Source: Akkermansia muciniphila (GTDB taxonomy: Bacteria > Verrucomicrobiota > Verrucomicrobiia > Limisphaerales > UBA1100). From it: a DNA stretch of 34,816 bases. Every line of letters begins with the position of its first letter. Within the stretch, counting starts at the first letter, position 1. The stretch lies in assembly GCA_945903605.1 (NCBI GenBank), contig CAMDOH010000023.1, positions 1-34,816 on the forward strand, written 5' to 3'. The notes under the pieces are model-generated. The model was not told the origin of the DNA, searched no databases, and was given only the letters and a program-made list of their open reading frames with translations. The translations under genes were made by a program, and so were the position numbers. Below, one piece after another: positions 7,868 to 17,763 of the stretch.

Positions 7868-10800
7868 AACGGATTCCCATTCCATCTCCTGAACCTGAAA
7901 GCGCAGTTAAATACTGGCGCGGAATCGATCAGTTGCAGGGGGCGCCAGCGTCGCGCGAGTGGACAGAGCGCGAATTTCCTGAAGGTGCATACGAGGCTGG
8001 CAGCGAGTTTTCGCGCCGAGATTTTCTTTCGTTAATGGGCGCTTCGCTCGGGTTGGCTGGACTCGGGTTGTTGGGGGTCGGCTGTCGCAGGCCGGTGGAA
8101 ATGATCGTGCCATTCGGCAAGCAACCTGAAGGGTACATCCACGGCGTGCCGCAATTTTTCGCATCATCAATGCCACGTCGGGGTGGAGCGATTCCGCTGT
8201 TGGTCAAGTCGCACGAAGGCAGGCCGGTCAAGGTCGAGGGCAATCCCGATCATCCAATCAGCAACGGAGCAACCGATGTTTTCGCGCAGGCTTCCGTGCT
8301 CGGCCTTTACGATGCAGATCGCCTGCGGTCCAGCATTCTGGATGGCAAACCGATAAAACGGGATGCGGCATTGAGTCAATTGGCCGAAGTCGCGAAGAGT
8401 TCGCCCAAAGGAAAAGGTCTGTTTATTTTGGCAGAGCGATCCAATTCGCCGACGCGCGCCCGTTTGCGTAAGTTGATGCCGGAGGCGGCTTGGTTTCTTT
8501 ACGAGCCGGTTGATTTCGATGTCCATCGCGAGGCTGCGCAAGGTGCGGTTGGCGAGGATGTGACGCCGAGTTATTCGTTCGAGAAGGCGAAGGTGATCGT
8601 TTCGCTGGATTGCGATTTTCTGGGAGCCGAGGAGGGGGCGTGGTTGAACATTCGCGGATTTGCTCGGGGCAGGCGCATTGCCAAGCCGGGCGAATCCGTC
8701 AACCGGCTTTATGTGGCCGAGCCATTGATGTCGCAGGCGGGAATGAACGCCGATCATCGCGTGCGTGTCCCTGCGAGTTCAATCGGGATTATTGCGAGAA
8801 TATTGCTGGCGAGAGTTTCTGGCGAAGAAGCGCCAGCGCTGACTCCCAGTTGCGATGTGCGTTGGATTGAGGAATGCGCGAAAGATTTGCAGAAGCACAT
8901 GGGCAATTCGCTGGTGGTTGCGGGTTATCGACAACCTGCGGCAGTGCATCAGTTGGTGTTGGCGATCAATGATGCGCTGGGCAACATTGGCAAGACGGTT
9001 CAATTCATCAAGAACGAGTCCGAGCAAGCTGGCAAGTTGAGCGATTTGGCGAGCCGAATCCAGTCGGGCACCGTGGAGTCGCTGGTGATTCTTGGCGGCA
9101 ACCCAGTTTACAATGCGCCTGTGGATTTGGGCTGGAAAGCCCTTCAATCAAAAGTTAAACGGGTGATTCGATTGAGCCATTCGGCGGATGAATCATCCGA
9201 GGGCGTGTGGTTGCAAATGCCCTTGGCGCACTATTTGGAGTCGTGGGGAGATGATCTCACGACGGATGGTTCGTACACTTCCATCCAACCGCTCATCCAG
9301 CCTCTCTTTGATGGAGTCAGCGAAGTTGAAGTGATTGCTGCCTTGGCTGGCATTGCGCCGATTGGACACGAATTAGTCCGGCAGACTTTCAAAGCCGCTG
9401 TCGGCGAAAATGGATTTGAGGAAAAGTGGAAGCAGTATTTGCATGACGGGTATTTGCGCGGAAGCGCTGCAAAGCCCATTGCGGTCAAACTCAATTCCGC
9501 AGTAATTGCCGCAGCGAAAGAAAAAGCTTCAAGCGCGCCAACGGTTGGTCTCGATGCGTTGGAAGTGGTGTTCACTCGTGATCTGAGTCTCGACGATGGC
9601 CGATATGCGAACAACAGTTGGCTGCAGGAATTGCCGGATCCGGTGACGAAGTTGGTTTGGGACAACGCCGTGTTGTTGAGTCGCGCCACCGCCGCTGCGT
9701 TGGGTGCGAAGAATAATCAGATGGTGGAGATCACCCTTGGTGGACGGACTGTAAACGGGCCTGTGTGGGTTCAGCCCGGACAGGCTGACAACACCGTCGG
9801 CATCGCGCTGGGCTACGGACGATCGAAGGGCGGTCGCATTGGAACTTTCAAGGGACAACCCGTCGGATTCGATGGTTACAAGATACGTTCATCGGACAGA
9901 TTGCATTTTGGCACGAACGCACAATTGAAACTGACCGGCGGAAATTATCCGTTTGCCTGCACGCAGGAACACTGGTCGATGGAGAGCCGCCCGATTATCC
10001 GCGAGGCGAATCTGGATCAATTCGAAAGTGATCCGCGTTTTGCGCACAAGATGGATTTAGATGCCCACATGCCGAATGCGGGCCGGATTTACGAACATCC
10101 GTACGACGCCAAACCGAAGCTCAAGAGCGATATTCATCAGTGGGGAATGGTGGTGGATTTGAACGCCTGCGTGGGTTGCAGCGCGTGCGTCATTGCCTGT
10201 CAGAGCGAAAATAATATTCCAGTCGTCGGCAAAGAGCAGGTTCGCAAAGGCCGCGAGATGCACTGGATGCGCATCGATCGCTACTACACGGGAACATCGA
10301 ACGAGCCGACTCGGAAAGAAAACGGCTTCGACGAGAATCAATACAAGGAAAAGTGGATCGACGATCCGCAAGTGGTCACACAGCCGATGCTTTGTCAGCA
10401 TTGCGAGAATGCACCGTGCGAGAGTGTCTGCCCCGTCAATGCGACTGTGCACGACGACGAAGGTCTGAATACGATGGTGTACAACCGTTGTGTCGGCACG
10501 CGATATTGCTCGAACAACTGCGCGTGGAAAGTGCGCCGGTTCAATTATTTTGATTTCAACAAACGTCCGCTTGACCAGCTTTACAAGTCGCCGCTGTTCA
10601 GTCCGTCGCTCTTGAAAGACTGGTTCAAAGACACCAGCACCAGCAACAAGCCCGAAGACGAATGGGAATTGCTCAAGCTCGTGCGCAATCCAGATGTTTC
10701 AGTCCGAATGCGCGGCGTGATGGAGAAATGCACGTACTGTGTGCAGCGCATCGAAGGCGCGAAGATTGCGCAGAAGGTCAAGGCTGGCGCTTCGGGCGAT

Positions 10801-11118
10801 GTGATGGTGAAAGACGGTGATTTGAAAACGGCCTGCCAGCAGGCATGTCCGGCAGAGGCGATTAATTTTGGCAACCTGCTCGATCCTGTCAGCCAAGTTT
10901 CGAAGTCTAAGAAAACCGATCGCAATTACGAAGTGCTCGGATTCCTCGACAACAAGGCGCGCACGACGTACCTGGCGCGAGTTCGCAATCCGAATCCAGC
11001 GATGCCCGATTATCAGGCGCGCCCGTTAAGTTCGAAGGATTACGAGCACCAGAGTCATCATGAGGCTGGGCCAAGCGGTAAGCCCGCTGCTGGGCATGAG
11101 AAGAAAGGTGGCCATTGA
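7864..11118 (+). CDS. actB: Alternative complex III subunit ActB, molybdopterin-oxidoreductase-like plus Fe-S domain fusion
   Basis: Start ATG 7864 overlaps the actA stop; a CTG/alternative upstream frame start at 7846 is less likely. The 1084-residue protein has a Tat signal (SRRDFL, residues 50-55) after a long N-region, followed by a hydrophobic stretch ending in GVGC (C74), a possible lipidation site. Residues about 80-740 resemble the molybdopterin oxidoreductase fold, which in ActB binds no molybdenum. The C-terminal part has ferredoxin-type cysteine clusters: [11 protein letters not shown] from 769, [13 protein letters not shown] from 844, [11 protein letters not shown] from 876, CTYC from 956 and CQQAC from 991. 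This is the standard B1-B2 fusion of alternative complex III that carries the iron-sulfur wire from quinol towards the hemes. TGATG overlap with actC. Confidence 0.95.
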   Translation: MKRIPIPSPEPESAVKYWRGIDQLQGAPASREWTEREFPEGAYEAGSEFSRRDFLSLMGASLGLAGLGLLGVGCRRPVEMIVPFGKQPEGYIHGVPQFFASSMPRRGGAIPLLVKSHEGRPVKVEGNPDHPISNGATDVFAQASVLGLYDADRLRSSILDGKPIKRDAALSQLAEVAKSSPKGKGLFILAERSNSPTRARLRKLMPEAAWFLYEPVDFDVHREAAQGAVGEDVTPSYSFEKAKVIVSLDCDFLGAEEGAWLNIRGFARGRRIAKPGESVNRLYVAEPLMSQAGMNADHRVRVPASSIGIIARILLARVSGEEAPALTPSCDVRWIEECAKDLQKHMGNSLVVAGYRQPAAVHQLVLAINDALGNIGKTVQFIKNESEQAGKLSDLASRIQSGTVESLVILGGNPVYNAPVDLGWKALQSKVKRVIRLSHSADESSEGVWLQMPLAHYLESWGDDLTTDGSYTSIQPLIQPLFDGVSEVEVIAALAGIAPIGHELVRQTFKAAVGENGFEEKWKQYLHDGYLRGSAAKPIAVKLNSAVIAAAKEKASSAPTVGLDALEVVFTRDLSLDDGRYANNSWLQELPDPVTKLVWDNAVLLSRATAAALGAKNNQMVEITLGGRTVNGPVWVQPGQADNTVGIALGYGRSKGGRIGTFKGQPVGFDGYKIRSSDRLHFGTNAQLKLTGGNYPFACTQEHWSMESRPIIREANLDQFESDPRFAHKMDLDAHMPNAGRIYEHPYDAKPKLKSDIHQWGMVVDLNACVGCSACVIACQSENNIPVVGKEQVRKGREMHWMRIDRYYTGTSNEPTRKENGFDENQYKEKWIDDPQVVTQPMLCQHCENAPCESVCPVNATVHDDEGLNTMVYNRCVGTRYCSNNCAWKVRRFNYFDFNKRPLDQLYKSPLFSPSLLKDWFKDTSTSNKPEDEWELLKLVRNPDVSVRMRGVMEKCTYCVQRIEGAKIAQKVKAGASGDVMVKDGDLKTACQQACPAEAINFGNLLDPVSQVSKSKKTDRNYEVLGFLDNKARTTYLARVRNPNPAMPDYQARPLSSKDYEHQSHHEAGPSGKPAAGHEKKGGH

Positions 11119-12578
11119 TGAGCGTCTCAGCCGAACAAACTTTCAGCACGACAACTCCAAAAGAACTGGAGAGAAAGCCGCTGGTTTTGAATCAGCGCTC
11201 GCTCGGCTGGATCTCGGATAAGATTTGTTCGATCACCGAGGGGCCAGCTCCGAAGTGGTGGTGGTACGCTTTCATTCCGAGCATCATGGTGATGACGCTT
11301 TGCTTCACGATGATCGGGTATCTCATCTCCACCGGCGTTGGTGTTTGGGGATTGAATCAGCCGGTGGCTTGGGGCTGGGCCATCGTCAACTTCGTTTTCT
11401 GGATCGGCATCGGCCATGCCGGCACGCTGATTTCCGCGATTCTATTCCTGTTGCGCCAGAAATGGCGCACGTCCATCAACCGCGCTGCTGAGGCGATGAC
11501 GATTTTCGCGGTGATGTGCGCGGGTATTTTCCCGATGATCCACGTTGGACGAATCTGGTACGCGTGGTGGCTCTTTCCGATACCGAATGCCAATAGCATC
11601 TGGCCGCAATTCCGTTCGCCATTGTTGTGGGACGTTTTTGCCGTCTCGACTTATTTCACGGTGTCGCTCCTTTTCTGGTACATGGGGTTGATCCCCGATC
11701 TGGCGACGATCCGAGACCGGCTTCGACTGCAAGCGGTCGGGCTCACCGAGCCGCTGGGCCGTTTCATCAACAAGGCGAAACAGTACGTGTACGGATTTTT
11801 CTCGCTGGGATGGACTGGCTCAAACCGTCACTGGAGCAATTACGAAAAAGCGTACCTGTTACTCGCGGGACTCTCCACGCCGCTCGTGCTCTCCGTTCAC
11901 TCCATCGTTTCATTCGACTTTGCTGTGTCGCAGGTGCCCGGCTGGCACACGACTATTTTCCCTCCGTACTTTGTTGCCGGCGCCATCTTTTCAGGATTCG
12001 GCATGGTGTTGACGCTTCTGATTCCGCTTCGGACACTTTGCGGTCTCGAAGACGTGATTACGACGCGGCACATCGAGTTGATGTGCAAAGTGACGCTCGC
12101 GACCGGATCCATTGTCGGATACGCGTACGGGATGGAATTCTTCATCGCGTGGTACGGCGGCAATCCGTACGAACTGTACGCATTCAAAAACCGTGCCTTC
12201 GGCCCGTATTGGTGGAGCTACTGGATCATGGTTTCATGCAACGTCATCAGCCCGCAACTTTTCTGGAGCAAATGGTGCCGCACAACGCCGTGGTTCGTGT
12301 TCATCGTATCCATATTCGTGAACATCGGAATGTGGTTCGAGCGATTCGTCATCGTCATCACATCGCTGCATCGAGATTACTTGCCATCGAGCTGGGGTTA
12401 TTACAGTCCATCCTGGGTGGATGTGCTCACCTTCGTCGGCACGTTTGGACTGTTCATGACCTTGTTCCTTCTGTTCATCCGTTTCCTGCCGCTGTGTGCG
12501 ATTTCTGAAATCAAAGGCGTCACGCCGCAGGCCGATCCGCATCATCCGCTCGGCGGTGCCAAAGGAGGGCAGCACTGA
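11118..12578 (+). CDS. actC: Alternative complex III subunit ActC, NrfD-like quinol-binding membrane protein
   Basis: 486 residues from the ATG at 11118, which overlaps the actB TGA; a TTG one codon earlier is a poorer start. The sequence is dominated by about ten hydrophobic spans separated by short polar loops, as expected of the NrfD/PsrC family. ActC sits under the ActB iron-sulfur domain, forms the quinol site and is proposed to move protons. Aromatic-rich periplasmic and membrane segments such as '[16 protein letters not shown]' and '[16 protein letters not shown]' are typical of bacterial ActC. The stop overlaps the actD start (TGATG). Confidence 0.95.
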   Translation: MSVSAEQTFSTTTPKELERKPLVLNQRSLGWISDKICSITEGPAPKWWWYAFIPSIMVMTLCFTMIGYLISTGVGVWGLNQPVAWGWAIVNFVFWIGIGHAGTLISAILFLLRQKWRTSINRAAEAMTIFAVMCAGIFPMIHVGRIWYAWWLFPIPNANSIWPQFRSPLLWDVFAVSTYFTVSLLFWYMGLIPDLATIRDRLRLQAVGLTEPLGRFINKAKQYVYGFFSLGWTGSNRHWSNYEKAYLLLAGLSTPLVLSVHSIVSFDFAVSQVPGWHTTIFPPYFVAGAIFSGFGMVLTLLIPLRTLCGLEDVITTRHIELMCKVTLATGSIVGYAYGMEFFIAWYGGNPYELYAFKNRAFGPYWWSYWIMVSCNVISPQLFWSKWCRTTPWFVFIVSIFVNIGMWFERFVIVITSLHRDYLPSSWGYYSPSWVDVLTFVGTFGLFMTLFLLFIRFLPLCAISEIKGVTPQADPHHPLGGAKGGQH

Positions 12579-13108
12579 TGAGCCAGCCCTACGCAGTACT
12601 CGCCGAATACGAAACACCCGCAGCGGCGATGGAAGCGGCAGCGAAAGTGCGCGATGCCGGTTACAAACGCTGGGACGTTCACACGCCCTATCCCGTCCAT
12701 GGCATGGATGAAGCCATGGGGTTGAAGAATTCGCAGGTCGGTTGGTTCACATTTTTAGGCGGCCTGACTGGATACACATCGGGCATGTTGATGATTTGGT
12801 TCATGAACGGTTACGATTACCAGATCGTTGTCGGCGGCAAGCCACTGTTCAGCGGTTTCTACGCGTTCCCAGTCTGCTACGAGATGACGATTTTGCTCGG
12901 TGCCTTTGGTTCACTGGGCGGCATGCTTTTGTTCAACCGGCTGCCGCGACTGCATCATCCGCTGCTCAAGAATCTCCGTTTTGCAACGGTGACGCATGAC
13001 AAGTTTTTTATTGTGATCGAAACGGCTGATACGAATTACACGCCTGAAGGCACCCACAAATTGTTGTCGGACGCCGGCAGCAAGCACATCGAAATGGTGG
13101 AGGAGTAA
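12578..13108 (+). CDS. actD: Alternative complex III subunit ActD (DUF3341)
   Basis: 176 residues. The N-terminal part (about residues 1-50) is a soluble alpha/beta segment with 'YAVLAEYETPAAAMEAA' and 'HTPYPVHGMDEAMG', followed by two membrane spans (about 57-77 and 98-120) and a C-terminal soluble tail. This is the DUF3341 layout of ActD, a structural subunit that packs against ActC and ActF. It starts on the actC stop and ends one base before actE. Confidence 0.93.
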   Translation: MSQPYAVLAEYETPAAAMEAAAKVRDAGYKRWDVHTPYPVHGMDEAMGLKNSQVGWFTFLGGLTGYTSGMLMIWFMNGYDYQIVVGGKPLFSGFYAFPVCYEMTILLGAFGSLGGMLLFNRLPRLHHPLLKNLRFATVTHDKFFIVIETADTNYTPEGTHKLLSDAGSKHIEMVEE

Positions 13109-13109
13109 G

Positions 13110-13766
13110 ATGCGATACGTACTTGCTGCCTTTGTGTTGTTGGTGTGCCTCGTCGTGGGGCTTGCGGGATTCCGTGGCGAAAGTTCACGCAGGCCGCCCA
13201 TCGAAATTTTTCCGGACATGGATCGGCAAGCCAAATTGCGGCCGATGGAGCCCAATCGTTTCTTCACCAACGGAAACAGTTCGCAACCGCAAGTGCCCGG
13301 CACCGTGGCGCGCGCAAAAGCTCTCGCCGGAAGTGACCGCCCAGTCCTGCCATTCGAGGATCATCCAGTGAATACCGGCCGCACTGTTGGCACGACGAAT
13401 TATGTCGAATCCATGCAAGTGACGGTGACGATGGATTTATTGAAACGCGGTCGCGAGCGGTACCAGATCAGTTGTGTGCCGTGTCATGGGGCGCAGGGCG
13501 ATGGCAACGGAGTCGTCAAGAAATTCGGTTTTGCAGCGATTGCCGATCTGCATCAGGAGCGCGTCGTAAAGATGTCCGAAGGACAAATGTACCGAACGAT
13601 TGTCCACGGCAACAACGAGGGAAAAGGACTGATGGCAGGCTACGGAGCGAATATTGAAGTGGGCGATCGCTGGGCGATTGTCGCCTACGTCCGCGCGTTG
13701 CAACGCAGCCGGCTCGGATCGCCTGAAGAAGTGCCTTCGGCCGCATCGAGCAAGGGGGGCAATTGA
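13110..13766 (+). CDS. actE: Alternative complex III subunit ActE, monoheme cytochrome c
   Basis: 218 residues. An N-terminal hydrophobic segment (residues 2-20) looks like an uncleaved anchor or signal; no convincing lipobox is seen. One heme c site, SCVPCHGAQGDG (C122, C125, H126), with M175 in KGLMAGYG as the probable sixth ligand. A preceding GGAG (in 'gaggagtaag') is a good ribosome-binding site. ActE takes electrons from the ActA hemes and passes them to the acceptor. The actF start follows one base after its stop. Confidence 0.93.
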   Translation: MRYVLAAFVLLVCLVVGLAGFRGESSRRPPIEIFPDMDRQAKLRPMEPNRFFTNGNSSQPQVPGTVARAKALAGSDRPVLPFEDHPVNTGRTVGTTNYVESMQVTVTMDLLKRGRERYQISCVPCHGAQGDGNGVVKKFGFAAIADLHQERVVKMSEGQMYRTIVHGNNEGKGLMAGYGANIEVGDRWAIVAYVRALQRSRLGSPEEVPSAASSKGGN

Positions 13767-13767
13767 A

Positions 13768-14949
13768 ATGAGCGCGCCAACCACCACAGTTTCACATCAC
13801 GAACAAGCCGGAGAATCGTCCATCTGGGTTTCACTGCCGTGGATTCTCGCAGCGATTGGACTGATTGGCTGCGTGATCGGCTACACCTCCAACCCAAAAC
13901 AGCTCGGCTATTCGTATCTCACGGCGTTCATGTTTTTCTTGAGCATCGGATTAGGGTCGTTGTTTCTCGTCTTGATCCATCACATTTTCGACGCTGGTTG
14001 GGGAGTGCCAATCCGACGCTACCTCGAGAACGTCGCTTGTCTTTTGCCCTACATGGGACTGCTTTTCATCCCGCTCGGTTTCTGGGCAGAGAATCTATAC
14101 CCATGGATGACGGCCGATCCTCACACCGATCATGCGCTGAGCGTGAAGTCAGCGATGTTCAACAAGAAGTCGTTCTTCATCGTTTCGGCAATCGTATTCG
14201 CCATTTGGGGATTGCTCTCGCACAAGCTGCGTTATTGGTCAGTGCGACAAGACGAGACGGGCGGGTCCGATTGCACTCACGCGATGCGTCGTTGGGCTGC
14301 TCCTGGAATTTACCTGTTCGCATTTTCTCTCACAGCCGGCGCGATCTTCTGGATGAAATCGCTCCAACACCAGTGGTTCTCCACGATGTACGGAGTGTAT
14401 TATTTCGCCGGCAGCGTGTGGATCACACTAGCCACGACGTATGGCGCTGCGTTGATCCTCAAGAAAACCAATCAGGTGCCGATGCTGCAACGGCTGCAAT
14501 TCTATCATCTGGGAACACTGTTGCTGGCCTTCACCATTTTTTATTCCTACATCCACTTCTCGCAGTATTTCATCATCTGGAATGCTGCCATGCCGGAGGA
14601 AACTTTCTGGTACGTCCTGCGCGAAAAGGGCACGTGGGTTTACGTCTGCTGGGCGCTCATCCTCGGCCACTTCGTAGTGCCATTCCTGACATTGCTGCGC
14701 ATCGACGTGAAATTAAAATGGGCCGTCATGGTGCCCGTGATCTGCTGGGTTTGGATGATCCACTACGTGGATATGCAATTCAACATCATGCCGCTCTATC
14801 ATCCCAACGGCATCTCGCCATCATTGAGCGATCTTTCGGCGATGCTGTTCATCGGCGGCACACTGGCCGTGATTTTCCTGCGCAACTTTCGCGCTCATTC
14901 ACCGTTTCCGTTGAAAGACCCGCGCATGGGCGAGGCGATCAAGCATTGA
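13768..14949 (+). CDS. actF: Alternative complex III subunit ActF, NrfD-like membrane protein
   Basis: 393 residues from ATG 13768, preceded by a GGGGGG stretch 8-9 bases upstream; the frame is open further upstream within actE but that part does not resemble ActF. About ten membrane spans, with the polar-bearing segments 'LIHHIFDAGWGVPIRR' and 'YSYIHFSQYFIIWNAAMPEE' characteristic of ActF. ActF is the second NrfD-like integral subunit of alternative complex III and pairs with ActC in the membrane. It is followed by a 15-base gap to a small single-span protein. Confidence 0.94.
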   Translation: MSAPTTTVSHHEQAGESSIWVSLPWILAAIGLIGCVIGYTSNPKQLGYSYLTAFMFFLSIGLGSLFLVLIHHIFDAGWGVPIRRYLENVACLLPYMGLLFIPLGFWAENLYPWMTADPHTDHALSVKSAMFNKKSFFIVSAIVFAIWGLLSHKLRYWSVRQDETGGSDCTHAMRRWAAPGIYLFAFSLTAGAIFWMKSLQHQWFSTMYGVYYFAGSVWITLATTYGAALILKKTNQVPMLQRLQFYHLGTLLLAFTIFYSYIHFSQYFIIWNAAMPEETFWYVLREKGTWVYVCWALILGHFVVPFLTLLRIDVKLKWAVMVPVICWVWMIHYVDMQFNIMPLYHPNGISPSLSDLSAMLFIGGTLAVIFLRNFRAHSPFPLKDPRMGEAIKH

Positions 14950-14964
14950 TGAGTTGAACTGGCG

Positions 14965-15321
14965 ATGAGCAATCCATCACACGAACACGGGAAACCCGCT
15001 GGCGGCTGGCAGTTCTACGAACTGCTCATTGGCGCCGTGTTGCTCGCCGTCACCGTGTGGCTGCTGGCTTCACGATTGAATACCGCCGAACCCGTCGGAG
15101 CCAAACGCGCTGCAGAACGCGCCAAGGCTGGGAGCGATTCACGCGCAGCCGATGCCGCTGCACTGGCCGATGCGCAGGAATTAAGCGCCACAAACAAAGT
15201 CTGGCGATTGCCGATTGATGTAGCGATGCGGTTGACCGCGATTGAATTTGGCACAAACCCTGTGGCGGGGCGCGCGCGGTTGATCAAGCGGTACGACGAC
15301 ATCAATCCGCCGAAGAAATAA
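14965..15321 (+). CDS. Small single-span membrane protein of the act operon, function unknown
   Basis: 118 residues. A short polar N-terminus rich in His, Gly and Pro (SNPSHEHGKPAGG) leads into one hydrophobic span (about residues 16-36), then an alanine/arginine-rich, probably helical, region (41-75) and a short globular tail ending IKRYDDINPPKK. No cofactor motif is visible. It occupies the slot between actF and the oxidase-like genes, with a 4-base gap to the next start, so it is probably an accessory or assembly subunit of the complex. It may correspond to a small ActG-like subunit, but no recognisable motif supports that name. Confidence 0.75.
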   Translation: MSNPSHEHGKPAGGWQFYELLIGAVLLAVTVWLLASRLNTAEPVGAKRAAERAKAGSDSRAADAAALADAQELSATNKVWRLPIDVAMRLTAIEFGTNPVAGRARLIKRYDDINPPKK

Positions 15322-15325
15322 TTTC

Positions 15326-16708
15326 ATGAGTGGAGCGATTGAACATTCCAGTAATGCGGCGAATCAGGAAGCGATTGACCGTTCGTGTCGGTTGCCTGTG
15401 CTCATGCTCGTCGTGAGCGGGCTGATCTGGCTGGCGGTCAGTGGCGTGGCGGGAATTCTCGCTTCGATTCAGGAACACGGCGCTCCGTTGTTTGCCAATT
15501 GCCCGCTGATGACCTACGGGCACCTCGTTGCCCTTCGCGATGCGGGATTCGGATTTGGTTTTGCTGGAAACGTCGGAATGGGGATTGGACTTTGGATATT
15601 GTGCCGGGTTCGAGGAGCAGAGTTGAGCGGCGCTGTGGCCGCTATTCTGGGAATTGTGCTTTGGAATGTTGGAATCAAATTCGGTCTGTGGCGCGTGTTG
15701 AACGGAGCGGGTTCCGGCATCGAAGGTCTTGAGTTGCCAGGACAAGTCTATCCCGTACTGCTCATTGGATTCGGCCTGGTGCTGCTGGCTTCGGCTCTCA
15801 CTTATTTTTCACGGAAACAGGACGAGTTGCATCCTTCGCTGTGGTGTCTGTTGGCGGCTGCGCTGGTGTTCCCCTGGGTGATGATCACCAATCATCAACT
15901 GTTGATCTCCGATCCTGTGCGGGGTGTGGCGCAGTCGGCGATCAACTTGTGGGCGCTTTCAACTTTGCAATGGGGCTGCATGGCGATGGTCGGTTTGGCA
16001 GTCGTTTATTATTTGGTTCCAGAACAAGTGAGTCGGCCGCTGCACAGCCGGCAGATGGTGGGTTTGGTTTTCTGGGGATTCCTCGTGCTCGGCGGCTGGA
16101 CTGGACTGGGCGCTTCGGCACCGTTGCCCGTGTGGATGCTTCGTATGGGAAATTTTGCATCTGTGTTGATGGTGTTTCCGATGCTGGCATTGTGGCTGAA
16201 CCTCCGGGGAACGACTTTGGGAACATCGGCTTGTTGTTCCGGCAAGGTTGAGACAAAATATTTATTGTGGGGAACATTCGGTTTGTTGGTCTCGCTGTTG
16301 CTGACGGTTCTGCAGCCGGTGATCGGCCCATCGGTGCAATTCTCGCGTTATGGCGATGGCCAAGCGCGGCTGTTCTTGCAGGGTTTTTTCCTGCTGGTTG
16401 CCTTCGGCGGAATCATCACCGTCGCACCTCGATTGACGGGGCGAAATTGGTGCTGCGAGATTTGGTTGAAGCGAGGATTTTGGATCACGTCGATCGGCGC
16501 AGCCATTTCGAGTGTATCGCTGTTGATCAGCGCAAAGGCTCCGCACGCTTTTCACCTTGCCGCGATCGGCGAATTGGCACTGGTTTGGGGCGGGTTGATT
16601 CTCCTTTTCCAAGTTTTAGAAATGATTGTAAGCGGCGGCATACAATGTAGTGGGATCAGTGATGTGTTAAAGGCTTTGCGCGCTAAAGTGCGGGGAGGTG
16701 CAATATGA
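15326..16708 (+). CDS. CcoN-like (cbb3 oxidase subunit I) membrane protein lacking the metal and heme ligands
   Basis: 460 residues with about 11-12 membrane spans. Two blocks align with CcoN: the TM2 region 'TYGHLVALRDAGFGFGFAGN' (63-82) against the usual TYGRLRPxHxxAxxFGFxGN, and 'VVYYLVPEQVSRPLHS' (226-241) against MYYFxPKQxxRPVYS; 'VAPRLTGR' (366-373) matches the end of the TM10 block. On that alignment the heme b histidine of TM2 is Arg71, the CuB histidine of the WYGHN motif is Ser212, the HH pair of TM7 is Gly-Ala (262-263), and the HxH pair of TM10 is Gln346 and Arg348. The active-site tyrosine also seems absent. The only histidines left are 7, 51, 66, 169, 190, 240, 407 and 410. It therefore should not reduce oxygen. 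Vicinal cysteine pairs sit at 303-304 and 376-377. It overlaps the CcoO-like gene (ATGA), so it is expressed with it. The family call is firm to moderate; the loss of ligands rests on hand alignment. Confidence 0.75.
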   Translation: MSGAIEHSSNAANQEAIDRSCRLPVLMLVVSGLIWLAVSGVAGILASIQEHGAPLFANCPLMTYGHLVALRDAGFGFGFAGNVGMGIGLWILCRVRGAELSGAVAAILGIVLWNVGIKFGLWRVLNGAGSGIEGLELPGQVYPVLLIGFGLVLLASALTYFSRKQDELHPSLWCLLAAALVFPWVMITNHQLLISDPVRGVAQSAINLWALSTLQWGCMAMVGLAVVYYLVPEQVSRPLHSRQMVGLVFWGFLVLGGWTGLGASAPLPVWMLRMGNFASVLMVFPMLALWLNLRGTTLGTSACCSGKVETKYLLWGTFGLLVSLLLTVLQPVIGPSVQFSRYGDGQARLFLQGFFLLVAFGGIITVAPRLTGRNWCCEIWLKRGFWITSIGAAISSVSLLISAKAPHAFHLAAIGELALVWGGLILLFQVLEMIVSGGIQCSGISDVLKALRAKVRGGAI

Positions 16709-17763
16709 ACCAACTGTTGACGGTGCTGTCCGGGATTTTGGCGGCCTTGGCGATTTCTTGGGCTGGATTGGTTTACGGGCCTGTGAGTCAACTTGGGTCT
16801 TTGAAGCCGGAAACAGAAGTGGGCGAGCCTTATCCGGTGGACCGAATCGGTCTGGCGAAACAAGGCGCCGATGTGTATCGCGCCAACGGATGTTATTATT
16901 GCCACAGCCAGCAAGTGCGTCAGGGACCGGTTTCATATGAATTGTTCGTGACGGCCACGGGGACGAATGACCCAGCAATCAGCAAAGTATTCAGCACTTT
17001 TAAAGTCAATCTGGATTCAGAAAATAGCGCCGCCATCGGGCAGGCTTTGTTTCTAGCTTCCGACGACTTCACAGTGTGGCCGGATGCGAAGGGAAAAGAA
17101 TCTGCGGCTGCTGAGAAACTTCGCGATGGGATGAAGGACAGTTCAAAGCTGAAATCAATCGGACTGGCTGGCATCACCGACACCAACAAATTGGCGAAGG
17201 CGATGGAATTTCTAAAAATACCAAAACAAGAAAAGTTGGAGAACCAGATCAAAGGGGCCAGCGTCCCAATCTACGATACGGCAAAGCAGTGGGGTCAAAT
17301 CCGCCCAGTAATGCAGGAATTGAAGCGGGCAGGGATGACGGTGAAGATTATCCCCACACAGCAAACCGCAGGAGACATTCCTACTTTTGGTATGCGGCAG
17401 AGCGTGGCGCGCGATTACTTGTTCGACAGCCCGGCGATGATCGGCTCGCGGCGCGTGGGGCCTGACTTGGCCAACATCGGAGTGCGTCGTCCCGATACCG
17501 CATGGCATTTGACTCATCTGTACAAACCGAAGCTCGAAGACGCCAAATCAAAGATGCCCCGCTATTCTCACTTGTTTGAGACGCGCAAAATTGTGGGTGC
17601 GCCTGCATCCGACGCGCTGAAAAAAGTGGAGGTCGCCAATGGTTACGAAATCGTGCCGAAACCCGAAGCGCTAGCTTTGGTGGCCTACCTGCAAAGTTTG
17701 AAGCAGGACAAACCGCTGCCCGAAAGTCCCATTGTGAATCTGCCGATCCATTCCAAGCCATGA
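16705..17763 (+). CDS. CcoO-like membrane-anchored monoheme cytochrome c with a large insertion
   Basis: 352 residues, against roughly 200-250 for ordinary CcoO. The N-terminal anchor (4-24) and the heme site NGCYYCHSQQVR (C63, C66, H67) match CcoO closely. The downstream CcoO block 'YLFDSPAMIGSRRVGPDLANIG' spans about 238-259, and M284 in SKMPRY is the likely heme ligand. In CcoO these two blocks are only about 30-40 residues apart; here about 165 separate them, so residues about 78-228 hold an added segment, lysine-rich and helical with no extra CxxCH. A good ribosome-binding site (GGGGAGGTG at 16692-16700) precedes the ATG, which overlaps the previous stop. It would accept electrons from alternative complex III or the next cytochrome. 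Confidence 0.85.
   Translation: MNQLLTVLSGILAALAISWAGLVYGPVSQLGSLKPETEVGEPYPVDRIGLAKQGADVYRANGCYYCHSQQVRQGPVSYELFVTATGTNDPAISKVFSTFKVNLDSENSAAIGQALFLASDDFTVWPDAKGKESAAAEKLRDGMKDSSKLKSIGLAGITDTNKLAKAMEFLKIPKQEKLENQIKGASVPIYDTAKQWGQIRPVMQELKRAGMTVKIIPTQQTAGDIPTFGMRQSVARDYLFDSPAMIGSRRVGPDLANIGVRRPDTAWHLTHLYKPKLEDAKSKMPRYSHLFETRKIVGAPASDALKKVEVANGYEIVPKPEALALVAYLQSLKQDKPLPESPIVNLPIHSKP

Noticed and set aside
11627-12508. A 293-codon open frame inside actC
   Set aside because: Arg/His-rich out-of-frame reading of actC with no hydrophobic pattern or motifs.
13839-14957. A 372-codon open frame overlapping actF in another frame
   Set aside because: Arg/His-rich shadow of the membrane protein actF, which is clearly the real gene.
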